This document shows positions 25,901 to 33,929 of a stretch of DNA of 64,000 nucleotides, piece after piece; the stretch's first letter is position 1; each line of letters opens with the position of its first letter. The notes below the pieces were generated by a model that saw only the letters and a program-made list of their open reading frames with translations, ran no database searches and was not told where the DNA came from. A program made the translations under genes and the position numbers. This DNA comes from Tsuneonella flava (GTDB lineage: Bacteria; Pseudomonadota; Alphaproteobacteria; Sphingomonadales; Sphingomonadaceae): assembly GCF_002870965.1 (NCBI RefSeq), contig NZ_PHSO01000006.1:310001-374000 (forward strand), given 5' to 3'.

Positions 25901-26333
25901 GCTGTTCACGCGCCTGTTCGAAGGGGGCGAAGCGCATCTGGCACTGATCGACAGCGACGATCCGCTGGAGGCTGGGCTGGAAATCTTCGCCCAGCCTCCC
26001 GGCAAACGCCTGCAATCGCTGACGCTGCTGTCGGGCGGAGAACAGGCGCTGACTGCCACCGCGCTGATATTCGCACTGTTTCTGACCAACCCCGCACCGA
26101 TCTGCGTGCTGGACGAAGTCGATGCACCGCTGGACGATGCCAATATCGACCGGTTCTGCGATCTGCTCGATTCAATGGTGACGGAAACACAGACTCGCTA
26201 CCTGATCGTAACCCACAATGCCGTGACGATGAGCCGGATGCACCGTCTGTTCGGGGTGACTATGGTCGAGAAAGGCGTCAGCCGCCTCGTCAGCGTCGAT
26301 CTTGGCGAAGCGGAGCAAATGGCGGCGGAATAA
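22911..26333 (+). CDS. smc: chromosome segregation protein SMC
   Basis: 1140 aa. The N-terminal ATPase half has Walker A GPNGCGKSN at residues 31-39. Long Ala/Glu/Arg-rich coiled coils flank a hinge region around residues 500-620. The C-terminal half carries the ABC signature LLSGGEQALTA and Walker B ICVLDEVDAPLDDAN. SMC organises and compacts the chromosome together with ScpA and ScpB, neither of which is encoded here. Length and motifs are complete for the alphaproteobacterial form. The start is placed 36 bp after the lipoprotein DsbA-like gene. Confidence 0.96.
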   Translation: MHFRRLKLSGFKSFVEPSELRIEPGLTGVVGPNGCGKSNLLEAIRWVMGENSPKSLRSGGMEDVIFAGTAQRPQRDFAEVVLDATTDSGDELEVVRRIERGAGSAYRINGRDVRAKDVSLTFADAATGAHSPALVSQGKIAQVIAAKPTERRMMLEEAAGIAGLHVRRRDAESKLRQTEANLARLEDLMAGLDSQIASLRRQAKQAERYKVLSDQIRVAEARVLFARWRDAAAAAEAARKEARGADERVSIAQVAVTEAQKAQADAAQVLAKARDELADRRDDASAHGHRMAALTNQLEAAEQRLADLDRQKTRLEEDRGDADRLTKDAAEALARLEKELAASEASLAADEEKRPALAARLENTDRAARAAELALAKATADHAGVEAEWRVAEAEVAQAQNRLDRIAAEVQRQEAARAALSEAGDPVQAVEEARRAATDAGAALAQLQQSLEEKRASKEALQTTRDEAASALSAAKAELAGLEREHTALERDRQARAKQAANRQGLPAALDKVRAAPGYERALAAALGRDAKAPLGAPAGDAEGRYWTGADVPTPVADSLTAHVTDCPPQLAARLALVHVVDSDDGRALKPGEWLVTRNGALRRWDGFVARGEGAAEAARLEAENRLAELEQQLPPRQAAVSEAEAAQAAAQDELATLQRELVAEERAMQQAADAERQALRALDQAEAARDRHAARIEELDAAAEELAEQRQAAQADLTAAQQRHAALPSPEAGRAARDAAQAKNEAARDTMQAASAELAAHDQSLAVARERTAAQRKDIASWQARSGEAARRLSEMAHRFEEIEQERAVIAAKPEGLMREIEQGDAVRTRLTEALHEAEAAVATAHETAQAADRALADSTEALASAREGRAGLAARAESEEQRREEMTRMSGERFQCPPPLLGDRFGFDDSEVKNAGLESEELDRLTSSRERIGPVNLVAADELERIEAEHGNSAEEQAELTEAVARLRGSIGSLNREGRERLRVAFNEVNEHFKRLFTRLFEGGEAHLALIDSDDPLEAGLEIFAQPPGKRLQSLTLLSGGEQALTATALIFALFLTNPAPICVLDEVDAPLDDANIDRFCDLLDSMVTETQTRYLIVTHNAVTMSRMHRLFGVTMVEKGVSRLVSVDLGEAEQMAAE

Positions 26334-26372
26334 TGCCCTGCCGCCTACCATCCTGACTCACGCCACGCTCGC

Positions 26373-27032
26373 TTAAAGTTTGCTCACCGCAGCACTCAAC
26401 CCAATGATCAGTATAAGCGAAACGAAGGTCGCCCATGCAGTGTATGCTAGGGCGCGTGTATAAGACATTGGCCCGTGCCGTTGAAACCACACGATTTCCA
26501 GCGCTATGTACCACAAACCGCCGATGAGCACGATAGCGATTCCAAAGAGATTGCCGAGATAGCTACGCTCGACAAACCGGGGAAGTATTGCTGTGGCAAT
26601 GCCTACTGCCATCGCAATCGGCGCAGAGATATATATTTGTCCGTAGAACAACGGCCTAAGCACTTTGCGATCGAACCTCAGATTTTGGAACTGCATGAAG
26701 CGCACTGCAATGCCGAGGGGCAGGACGCTCAGCACAAACATCCGAAACGCCATCAGATTGGTGTTGTCGGCAAGAAATCCATGCATTTCCACACCTTCAG
26801 TTTGCACTTCGATCAGGTGTAGAAGCCCTAACGTAATCGCCAGAAAGATCGGCGGACTAAGGCGACTGGTGAATCGATCGTCTGCCGGCTTGACCAGTTC
26901 CCCATCCGCATACTCCATCATCGCAAACGGATGGCGAATAGCCTGCCACAACGTGATGGGATAAAAAACCAGCCAGGAAATGACTTCGAACAGCGCTTGT
27001 TCAAGCGACTGCAGCAGCTTCATGAAATCCAT
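26373..27032 (-). CDS. multi-pass membrane protein of unknown function
   Basis: 219 aa from the ATG at 27032 (GAGGAGGG lies just upstream, which decides against the longer frame). Five or so hydrophobic segments follow an amphipathic start (FMKLLQSLEQALFEVISWLV, FYPITLWQAIRHPFAMM). The second part alternates helices around residues 70-215. I do not recognise a named family; the FYPITLWQAIRHP stretch beside the membrane looks like a permease-like protein of the Yip1 kind, but this is only an impression. Its composition is slightly less GC-rich than the neighbouring smc. Convergent with smc. Confidence 0.65.
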   Translation of the reverse strand: MDFMKLLQSLEQALFEVISWLVFYPITLWQAIRHPFAMMEYADGELVKPADDRFTSRLSPPIFLAITLGLLHLIEVQTEGVEMHGFLADNTNLMAFRMFVLSVLPLGIAVRFMQFQNLRFDRKVLRPLFYGQIYISAPIAMAVGIATAILPRFVERSYLGNLFGIAIVLIGGLWYIALEIVWFQRHGPMSYTRALAYTAWATFVSLILIIGLSAAVSKL

Positions 27033-27097
27033 TGCGCCCTCCTCAGGCGACAAATATCGATCCCAATTTGCTGAAATTACATTGACTTAAACTCAGA

Positions 27098-27886
27098 TCA
27101 GGCAGTCAGGAACGCGACCAGAGCCCTGACCTTTTTCTGCCGCCACTGGGGCGTAGGCGCCACCAGCCAATATGCCCGGCGTCCTTCGTCCGGCCCTTCG
27201 AGCACTTCGAGCCGGTTCGCTTCGATCGCCTCTTCCACCAGCAGGTATGGCAGCATCGCCTTACCAAGACCGGCAACTGCGCTCGACAGCGCCTGCCCGG
27301 CATTGCCCGCCACGACTTTGGCATCGGCCCCTTCGGGCAATGGCGCGCCCGGCCAGTCGATCCATTCGTCGGGGGCGCCGGGCGCAGCCACGATCACGCG
27401 GCGGGCAGGAGCAAGCTCCACCCCTTCCAGATCGCCCGGTCCGTCGACCAGACGAATCGCAAAATCGAGATTGGTTTCCGTGAAGTCCGCGCTTTCATCC
27501 GCGATCAACTGAAACCGCACACCTTCGCTGTGCTCCCGATATGCGGCTAGCCTTGGGGCAAGCCACTGAGCATAGAATTCGCGCGGAGCGGCGATCGTGA
27601 AGCGGTCGCTGGCCTGTCCGGCCTGCATCGACTGGACCGATTCCTCGAACTTGAGGAAGCCTTCGCGCAGGGCATCCAGGCCCGCACCGCCTTCGTCGGT
27701 CAGTTCCAGCCCTTTGCTGGTGCGGCGAAACAGCACAGTGCCAAGGTGTTCCTCCAGCGCGCGAATCTGCTGTCCGACAGCAGCCGGAGTAACCGCAAGT
27801 TCATCCGCCGCACGGGTGAATGAAAGGTGGCGCGCAGCCGCGTCAAACACGCGCAGGGCGTTCAGGGGCAGGTGTGTTCGCTTCAT
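27098..27886 (-). CDS. LysR family transcriptional regulator (GcvA-like)
   Basis: 262 aa from the ATG at 27886 (MKRTHLPLNALRVFDAAARH). The HTH (LSFTRAADELAVTPAAVGQQ, then IRALEEHLG) and the LPLNALRVFDAAARHLSFT opening are typical of GcvA-type LysR regulators. The effector domain is shorter than usual, since the whole protein is about 30-40 residues shorter than the family norm near 300. It is divergent from ppk1, with 130 bp between the starts, so it could regulate the polyphosphate genes. That link rests on position alone. Confidence 0.87.
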   Translation of the reverse strand: MKRTHLPLNALRVFDAAARHLSFTRAADELAVTPAAVGQQIRALEEHLGTVLFRRTSKGLELTDEGGAGLDALREGFLKFEESVQSMQAGQASDRFTIAAPREFYAQWLAPRLAAYREHSEGVRFQLIADESADFTETNLDFAIRLVDGPGDLEGVELAPARRVIVAAPGAPDEWIDWPGAPLPEGADAKVVAGNAGQALSSAVAGLGKAMLPYLLVEEAIEANRLEVLEGPDEGRRAYWLVAPTPQWRQKKVRALVAFLTA

Positions 27887-28016
27887 CGTGACACAAGCCG
27901 ATAGCCAATCGCGCGGCATCGGGCAATTATCTGGCTGTTCTCAGTTGTGTTACGAGTCACTTGATTGCAACATAAGCCAGACAAGGCACGGATACTTCCC
28001 AATTTCCGGATTCAAG

Positions 28017-30200
28017 ATGGACGTTCCGACAGACAGCTCTCTCACCCCCGCCCTTACTGGCGAGGCAGTGGAAACATCCGCAGATAGCGGCGATCCAGCT
28101 ATGCGCTATTTCAACCGCGAGCTAAGCTGGCTGGCCTTCAACCGCCGTGTGTTGGCGGAAGCGCGCAATTCCAGTTATCCGTTGCTCGAACGGCTGCGGT
28201 TCCTGTCGATTTCGGGGTCCAACCTCGACGAATTCATGATGATCCGCGTCGCCGGGCTGGAAGCGCAAGTGCGCCGCGGGATCGGCAAAACCTCGATCGA
28301 TGGAAAGACCCCCTCGCAGCAACTTACTGCGATTCGTCGCGAATATATCGAAATCGAGAAAGGCCAGCAGGCTGCGCTGGCCGATCTGCGCGGGCGACTG
28401 GCGCATCAGGGTGTCCATATCGCCGACGAAACCCATCTGGCGCCGGGTCATATCAAATGGTTGCGCGAATGGTTCGAGGATCAGGTACTACCGGTACTGA
28501 CCCCGCAAGCGATCGACCCGGCGCACCCATTCCCGTTCGTGGCCAATCTCGGCATGGGAGTGATCTTCAACCTCGTCCGCAAATCGGATGGCGAGGGGCT
28601 GGTCGAAATGGTGCTGATCCCCGCAGGCATTCCGCGCTTTGTGCGCCTGCCGGGAGAGGACCGTGCGACATGGGTGCCGGTCGAAAGCCTTGTCACCCGT
28701 TTCGCTCCGGCATTGTTCCCCGGCTTCGAGATCGTCGGCGACGGCGTGTTCCGCGTGATCCGTGACAGCGACATCGAAGTGGAGGAAGAGGCGGAGGATC
28801 TCGTCCGATACTTCCGCACGGCGATTCAGCGTCGGCGGCGCGGGCGCGTTGTGCTGCTCGAACTCGATCAACAATGCGATCCCGAAGCGGAAAAGCTGCT
28901 GCGCGAACAGCTTGGCGTGGAAGGGGCGATGGTCATCAAAACCGATGGCATGCTCGGTCTGCGCGGACTCAGTCAGGTGGTGGACGAAGATCGTCCCGAT
29001 CTGAAATTCGCCGCATTCAGCCCCCGCTATCCCGAACGGGTAATGGAACACGACGGCGACTGCTTCGCTGCGATCCGCGAAAAAGACATGATTATTCATC
29101 ACCCCTACGAAAGTTTCGAAGTGGTGGTCGATTTTCTGCGGCAGGCAGCGAGCGATCCGGCCGTGCTCTCGATCAAGCAGACGCTCTATCGCGCAGGCAA
29201 TCAAAGCCCGGTAATACAGGCGCTGACGCAAGCGGCAGAGAACGGCAAATCGGTGACCGCCGTTGTCGAACTGAAAGCCCGCTTCGACGAAGAGCAAAAC
29301 CTCAAATGGGCAGGAGAGCTCGAACGCGCCGGGGTGCAGGTGATCTACGGATTCACCGAGTGGAAAACCCACGCGAAAGTGTCGATGGTGATGCGCCGCG
29401 AAGAGGATGGCATCCGCACCTATTGCCACTTCGGCACCGGCAATTATCATCCGGTGACAGCCAATATCTATACCGATCTGTCTTACTTCACCGCCGACCC
29501 GAAGCTGGCGCGCGATGCGGGCAAGCTGTTCAATTTCGTGACCGGCTATGTCGAACCGCGCAAGACAGAGGCGCTGGCGATTTCCCCCATCGACTTGCGC
29601 GAAACGCTCTACGAAGCGATCGACCGCGAAATCGAGAACGCCCGTGCCGGACGCCCGGCGGGCATCTGGGCCAAGCTCAATTCGATTACCGAAAAGGGCA
29701 TGATCGACCGGCTGTACGAAGCGAGCCAGGCCGGGGTGGAGATCGAGCTGGTCATCCGCGGCATCTGCTGTCTGCGGCCCGGTGTGCCCGGCCTGTCGGA
29801 GAATATCCATGTCAAATCGATCATCGGCCGGTTTCTCGAACACAGCCGCATCTGGGCCTTCGCCAATGGTTATGCCCTGCCCAGCGCACGGGCGAACGTG
29901 TGGATATCGTCCGCCGATGCGATGAGCCGCAATCTGACCCGCCGGGTCGAAGCGCTGGTTCCGCTCCGCAACCGCACCGTGCATAATCAGGTGCTCGATC
30001 AGGTGCTGGTGGCCAACCTGCTCGATAACGAACGAAGCTGGACGCTCGATGCCTCGGGCGACTACACGCGGGTCGAACGTGGCGATGCGGAAGGTTTCAA
30101 CGTGCACGATTATTTCATGCGTAATCCCTCGCTCTCCGGGCGTGGCGGTGCCGGGATCGGCGCAGTGCCCAAACTGAGCCTGCGCCGGGGCCGCGCGTGA
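28017..30200 (+). CDS. ppk1: polyphosphate kinase 1
   Basis: 727 aa from the ATG at 28017; the longer open frame runs back through the divergent LysR gene and is not credible. The N-terminal domain begins RYFNRELSWLAFNRRVLAEA with SGSNLDEFMMIRVAGL. The phospholipase-D-like catalytic domains hold the two histidine motifs: THAKVSMVMRR with the phospho-accepting His and, later, the SIIGRFLEHSRIWAF segment. It makes polyphosphate from ATP reversibly. Its stop overlaps the GTG start of ppx by 3 bases, a coupled synthesis/breakdown pair. Confidence 0.96.
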   Translation: MDVPTDSSLTPALTGEAVETSADSGDPAMRYFNRELSWLAFNRRVLAEARNSSYPLLERLRFLSISGSNLDEFMMIRVAGLEAQVRRGIGKTSIDGKTPSQQLTAIRREYIEIEKGQQAALADLRGRLAHQGVHIADETHLAPGHIKWLREWFEDQVLPVLTPQAIDPAHPFPFVANLGMGVIFNLVRKSDGEGLVEMVLIPAGIPRFVRLPGEDRATWVPVESLVTRFAPALFPGFEIVGDGVFRVIRDSDIEVEEEAEDLVRYFRTAIQRRRRGRVVLLELDQQCDPEAEKLLREQLGVEGAMVIKTDGMLGLRGLSQVVDEDRPDLKFAAFSPRYPERVMEHDGDCFAAIREKDMIIHHPYESFEVVVDFLRQAASDPAVLSIKQTLYRAGNQSPVIQALTQAAENGKSVTAVVELKARFDEEQNLKWAGELERAGVQVIYGFTEWKTHAKVSMVMRREEDGIRTYCHFGTGNYHPVTANIYTDLSYFTADPKLARDAGKLFNFVTGYVEPRKTEALAISPIDLRETLYEAIDREIENARAGRPAGIWAKLNSITEKGMIDRLYEASQAGVEIELVIRGICCLRPGVPGLSENIHVKSIIGRFLEHSRIWAFANGYALPSARANVWISSADAMSRNLTRRVEALVPLRNRTVHNQVLDQVLVANLLDNERSWTLDASGDYTRVERGDAEGFNVHDYFMRNPSLSGRGGAGIGAVPKLSLRRGRA

Positions 30201-31690
30201 GCCGGAAGAGCGAAGCGCGGGAGCGTGCCAGCCAGCGGGCGGTGATCGATATCGGTTCCAACACCGTGCGATTGGTGATTTACGGCGGGCCGCCACGCGC
30301 TCCCACGGTTCTGCACAACGAGAAGGTCAGCGCACGGCTGGGCCGCGAAATGGACGAGACGGGCAAGATGCCTGCCCCTGCCATCGAGCAGGCAATGGGC
30401 GCACTCAGGCGGTTCCGCATCCTGATAGAAGACCACGGCATCACCGATCTTCAGACAGTCGCCACTGCCGCCGTGCGCGATGCCAGCAATGGCAAAGCGT
30501 TTCTGAAAGATGTCGCCGCTCTCGGCCTCAACCCGCGCCTGCTGTCGGGTGAAGAGGAAGCGCGCACATCGGCCAGTGGCGTGATCGGCGCATTTCCCGG
30601 TGCCTATGGCGTCGTGGCCGATCTGGGCGGGGGCAGCCTGGAACTGGTGTCGATCGAAGGCGGCAAGAGCCATCACGGCGTAAGCTTGCCGTTCGGCACT
30701 CTGCGACTGCCCGATCTGCGCGCAAAAGGTTCTGCCAAATTCAAACGCACGATCCATTCCGCGCTGGCCAAGGTCGGCTGGGCATCCGCGCACGAAGGGC
30801 CGCTCTATTGCGTGGGCGGCACATGGCGGGCATTTGCCGCCTATGCCATGCGCGAGGCACAGATACCGCTGACCGATCCGCACGGCTTCGTCCTGTCGAG
30901 CGAAAACGCCATGCGGTTGGCGAAAAAGGTGGCCCGCACGGAACCTGCCACACTGTCTGCGATCAACGGCATTTCCAGTATGCGCGCTGCGGCATTGCCC
31001 GATGCCGCCGCTATGTTGAAAGTGATGCTGGGCGAACTCGCCCCCGATGGACTGGTGTTTTCCGGCTGGGGCCTGCGCGAAGGGCTGCTCTACAATACGC
31101 TGTCCGAAATCGAGCAAGCGAAAGACCCGCTGATCGACAGCGTTATCGCGTTTGCCGGTCCGCGCAACGGTGCCGTGACAGAGGCGACGCGCGTCGCCGC
31201 GTGGACCGCGCCGCTGGCCCACGGCAGCGGGCATGGCAGCGAACGCCTGCGGGTCGCAGCGGCGATGCTGTCCCTCTCGCTGGCGCGAATCGAGCCGAAC
31301 CGGCGGGTCAATCAGGCACGCGAATGGGCGCTGGACAAGCGCTGGGTCGGGATCGACCCCGCCGGGCGCGCGATACTGACTGCGGCATTGCTGGGCAGTT
31401 GCGGGCAGAAAGAAATCCCCGCCGATCTGGCCACGCTGGCAGACGAGGCCCAATTGCACGAAGCGATGGGATGGGGCCTCGCCATCCGGCTCGCCCGGCG
31501 GATGGACGCAGGCAGCGGCACCGCTGCGCTGACCAGTTCGCTGGAACAGAGCGACAGCGGTATCGTGCTAACCGTAACCCCTGATCGCGCCGATATTGTT
31601 GGGGAATCGGTACGCAAAGATATCGCCGCACTCGGCAACTGGTTCGGGTGCGACGCAAAGGTCGCTATCGGTGAAAACCTCTCCCGCTAA
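30197..31690 (+). CDS. ppx: exopolyphosphatase (Ppx/GppA family)
   Basis: 497 aa, GTG start overlapping the ppk1 stop. The ASKHA-fold phosphate motifs AVIDIGSNTVRLVIY (residues about 15-29) and VVADLGGGSLELVSIEGG (about 135-152) are intact, and the C-terminal HD-like helical region is present. It releases orthophosphate from polyphosphate ends or hydrolyses pppGpp; the pairing with ppk1 favours exopolyphosphatase. Confidence 0.93.
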   Translation: MSRKSEARERASQRAVIDIGSNTVRLVIYGGPPRAPTVLHNEKVSARLGREMDETGKMPAPAIEQAMGALRRFRILIEDHGITDLQTVATAAVRDASNGKAFLKDVAALGLNPRLLSGEEEARTSASGVIGAFPGAYGVVADLGGGSLELVSIEGGKSHHGVSLPFGTLRLPDLRAKGSAKFKRTIHSALAKVGWASAHEGPLYCVGGTWRAFAAYAMREAQIPLTDPHGFVLSSENAMRLAKKVARTEPATLSAINGISSMRAAALPDAAAMLKVMLGELAPDGLVFSGWGLREGLLYNTLSEIEQAKDPLIDSVIAFAGPRNGAVTEATRVAAWTAPLAHGSGHGSERLRVAAAMLSLSLARIEPNRRVNQAREWALDKRWVGIDPAGRAILTAALLGSCGQKEIPADLATLADEAQLHEAMGWGLAIRLARRMDAGSGTAALTSSLEQSDSGIVLTVTPDRADIVGESVRKDIAALGNWFGCDAKVAIGENLSR

Positions 31691-31853
31691 ACCAATCGCT
31701 TGATTGCGGTTGCCGAACGGCCATCGATCTCTACATACTTTTCCCGTGGCGGGACGCTGGAAAGTGGCCTGCCCGTATCGGCAAAGCAGCAGTCAGCGTG
31801 GACTACTGGCGCACAGCAAGCCGACAGGTCTAATTTCGGGATCGGAGAACGTT

Positions 31854-33236
31854 GTGCGTTCAATAGTTTACGCGTGTTCAGTAGTCACATGCATTATCGG
31901 GTTGCAGGGATGTGCATCGACGCCCCTGCCCTCATCCAGCACCACACCGCCGATTGCTCTGGCGCTGGACATCGCCTCTGATGAAACCGTCGAAGCGACA
32001 TATTCTCTCACCAAGCCGGTTCGGGCCCTGCATTTCGCACAGAATCTGGGCGGATACCGCGAAGATTTGTGGCGCCCCGAAGGGAGCGAATTTCGGTGGA
32101 TCAGGGAGGGCGACGGCGAGCGGATCGAACGGACCGATGGACAATCGTTCGACCGCCTGACGTTCGATATCCCCATCGATTACCGCGCTTTGCCGAAGAA
32201 TTACGCCCCGTTCTCTCCATTCAGCGACCGCAGTACGCTGATCTATTCCGGCCATTTTCAGGCCTGCACCGCTGTTCCGTGCGATGGGGAAGAGGCGCTG
32301 CCCATTACCATTTCAGCCACAGGCAAGACCATCGGTGTCAGTGGCCACCGCACACGGGACAGGGCACAGTTTGTCAGCGAAGGGGCCGGGACTAATATCT
32401 TCGTCGGCAATCTGAAACCGGTCGCCGCCGATGGGTTTGTGGCGATTATCGATCCGGGCCTGCCGACAGCTCTGCGCCAGCATCTGGACCGTTCGCTGCC
32501 CCAGTCGATCCGATATTTCAGCGCGATTTATGGGCCACTGTCTTTCGTCCCCGAACTCTACGTATCGATGGACGATCGCCCGGAGCCAAACGGTGGCGAA
32601 TCGACTCAGGGGGGCACTCTGCCCAACCAGATATTCATGCATTTCGACGGGGCCCATGCCCGCCAGCGCGCGACCGAGGGATCGCCACTGGAGCTCGACT
32701 GGTTCTTCGCCCACGAAGCCGCGCACCTGTTCCAGCAGAACGGGATCGGCAAAAGCCCCGGAGACGATGCCGTGGCGTGGATTCACGAAGGCGGGGCTGA
32801 GGCGATGGCCGCTCTGGCATTGGCAAGTCGCGGCGCGGCAGAGCGCGAATATGTGCCGCAGCGCGTCGATCATGCAGCCACGAATTGCGCCACAGGTCTG
32901 GCCCACATGCCGCTGGATCGGGCGACGACCGAAGGAAAATTCGATCTGCATTACCAATGCGGGTTGGTGTTCTGGCTCGCGCTCGATCAATCGCTGCGCG
33001 AACACGGTCACGATGGACTGGCCGATCTCAACCGCGCGTTCTTTGCGAAAGTGCGCGCCGGTGAGCCGTGGAGCCAGCCCGTGTTTATGACCACAGCGAA
33101 AGAACTCGGCGTTCCCGACGCTGTCCTGTCACGGATCGAAACGCTCACCGATGGCGGATACGATGATGCAGCAATCGAAATAGCTCCGCTCGAAATACTG
33201 GCCCGGCGGTCGCTCAAACTAGCCGAAGAGCAGTAA
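31854..33236 (+). CDS. lipoprotein with gluzincin-type metallopeptidase signature
   Basis: 460 aa, starting at the GTG at 31854 with GGAG about 7 bases upstream; the longer frame has no ribosome-binding site. The signal peptide ends in lipobox LQGC (Cys20). An N-terminal beta-rich region (residues about 30-170) resembles the first domain of M1/M61 peptidases. The zinc motif HEAAH is at 287-291, and WIHEGGAE (Glu312) matches the WLNEG-type third ligand. The usual M1 GAMEN exopeptidase motif is absent. Probably a cell-surface or periplasmic metallopeptidase or a relative; the substrate is unknown. It stands alone after ppx. Confidence 0.72.
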   Translation: MRSIVYACSVVTCIIGLQGCASTPLPSSSTTPPIALALDIASDETVEATYSLTKPVRALHFAQNLGGYREDLWRPEGSEFRWIREGDGERIERTDGQSFDRLTFDIPIDYRALPKNYAPFSPFSDRSTLIYSGHFQACTAVPCDGEEALPITISATGKTIGVSGHRTRDRAQFVSEGAGTNIFVGNLKPVAADGFVAIIDPGLPTALRQHLDRSLPQSIRYFSAIYGPLSFVPELYVSMDDRPEPNGGESTQGGTLPNQIFMHFDGAHARQRATEGSPLELDWFFAHEAAHLFQQNGIGKSPGDDAVAWIHEGGAEAMAALALASRGAAEREYVPQRVDHAATNCATGLAHMPLDRATTEGKFDLHYQCGLVFWLALDQSLREHGHDGLADLNRAFFAKVRAGEPWSQPVFMTTAKELGVPDAVLSRIETLTDGGYDDAAIEIAPLEILARRSLKLAEEQ

Positions 33237-33471
33237 CGCGCGCTCGCACCCGGCACAGGGCACCCCCGCATATTCGCACTGTCCTACATGGCCCGGTTTG
33301 GACAACCTGTCGGCCATGCGCTGCCAGACAACCCTCTCCCTCAATCATGCTTTTCGGGCACGTTTGGGGGAAGAGGATTTTTTCTCTTCAGGACTGTGTA
33401 ACATCCGGTCCATGTGTTCTCTGGCAGCGACGAACCGTTGCCATTCGCAGCCCGGAGAAAACAGGGGTGGA

Positions 33472-33870
33472 TCAGCCCGCTGTGGCGGGCGCGGCGAGCG
33501 GGAAAAAGGGGATACGGACCTCCAGCAAATCCCCGCCGCTGCGACGAAAAGTGTAAAACCCTTCCATCGAACCATGCGGTGTCGCCAGTGGGCAACCCGA
33601 TACATAATCGTGGCTCTGCCCCGGTGCGAGCGTCGGCTGTTCGCCCACAACCCCCTCCCCATCCACGATATTCACTATCCCGTTGCCATCGGTGATGCGC
33701 CAGTGCCGCGTAATCAGCTGCACCCGTTCATCGCGGTGGTTCTCGATGCGGATATGATACACCCAGAACCACTTGCCATCTTGCGGGCGGGACTGCTCAG
33801 GCAGGAAATTCACCGCCACGCGCACGGTAATGCCATCGGTATTGGCAGCGTGTTGAAACAACTCTTTCAT
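33472..33870 (-). CDS. apaG: ApaG protein
   Basis: 132 aa, a full-length single ApaG domain. The stretches VRVAVNFLPEQSRPQDGKWF, VYHIRIENHRDERVQLITRHW and VVGEQPTLAPGQSHDYVSGCP match the family's fibronectin-III-like fold, and GSMEGFYTFRRSGGDLLEV closes it. ApaG is often labelled a Co/Mg efflux-associated protein; its real activity is undefined. It lies downstream of the HWE kinase gene on the same strand with a 59-bp gap. Confidence 0.93.
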   Translation of the reverse strand: MKELFQHAANTDGITVRVAVNFLPEQSRPQDGKWFWVYHIRIENHRDERVQLITRHWRITDGNGIVNIVDGEGVVGEQPTLAPGQSHDYVSGCPLATPHGSMEGFYTFRRSGGDLLEVRIPFFPLAAPATAG

Positions 33871-33929
33871 CGCAAATCAGAACGTAGCGTCCCGCCGCCC
33901 ACTGTGCAATCGCGCCGCACTATTCGTCC

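Noticed and set aside
27930-27995. Pho box upstream of ppk1
   Set aside because: CTGT-like fragments are present, but no second half-site falls at 11-bp spacing.
28488-30296. 602-codon frame antisense to ppk1
   Set aside because: Entirely overlaps ppk1, with shadow composition rich in His, Asp and Arg.
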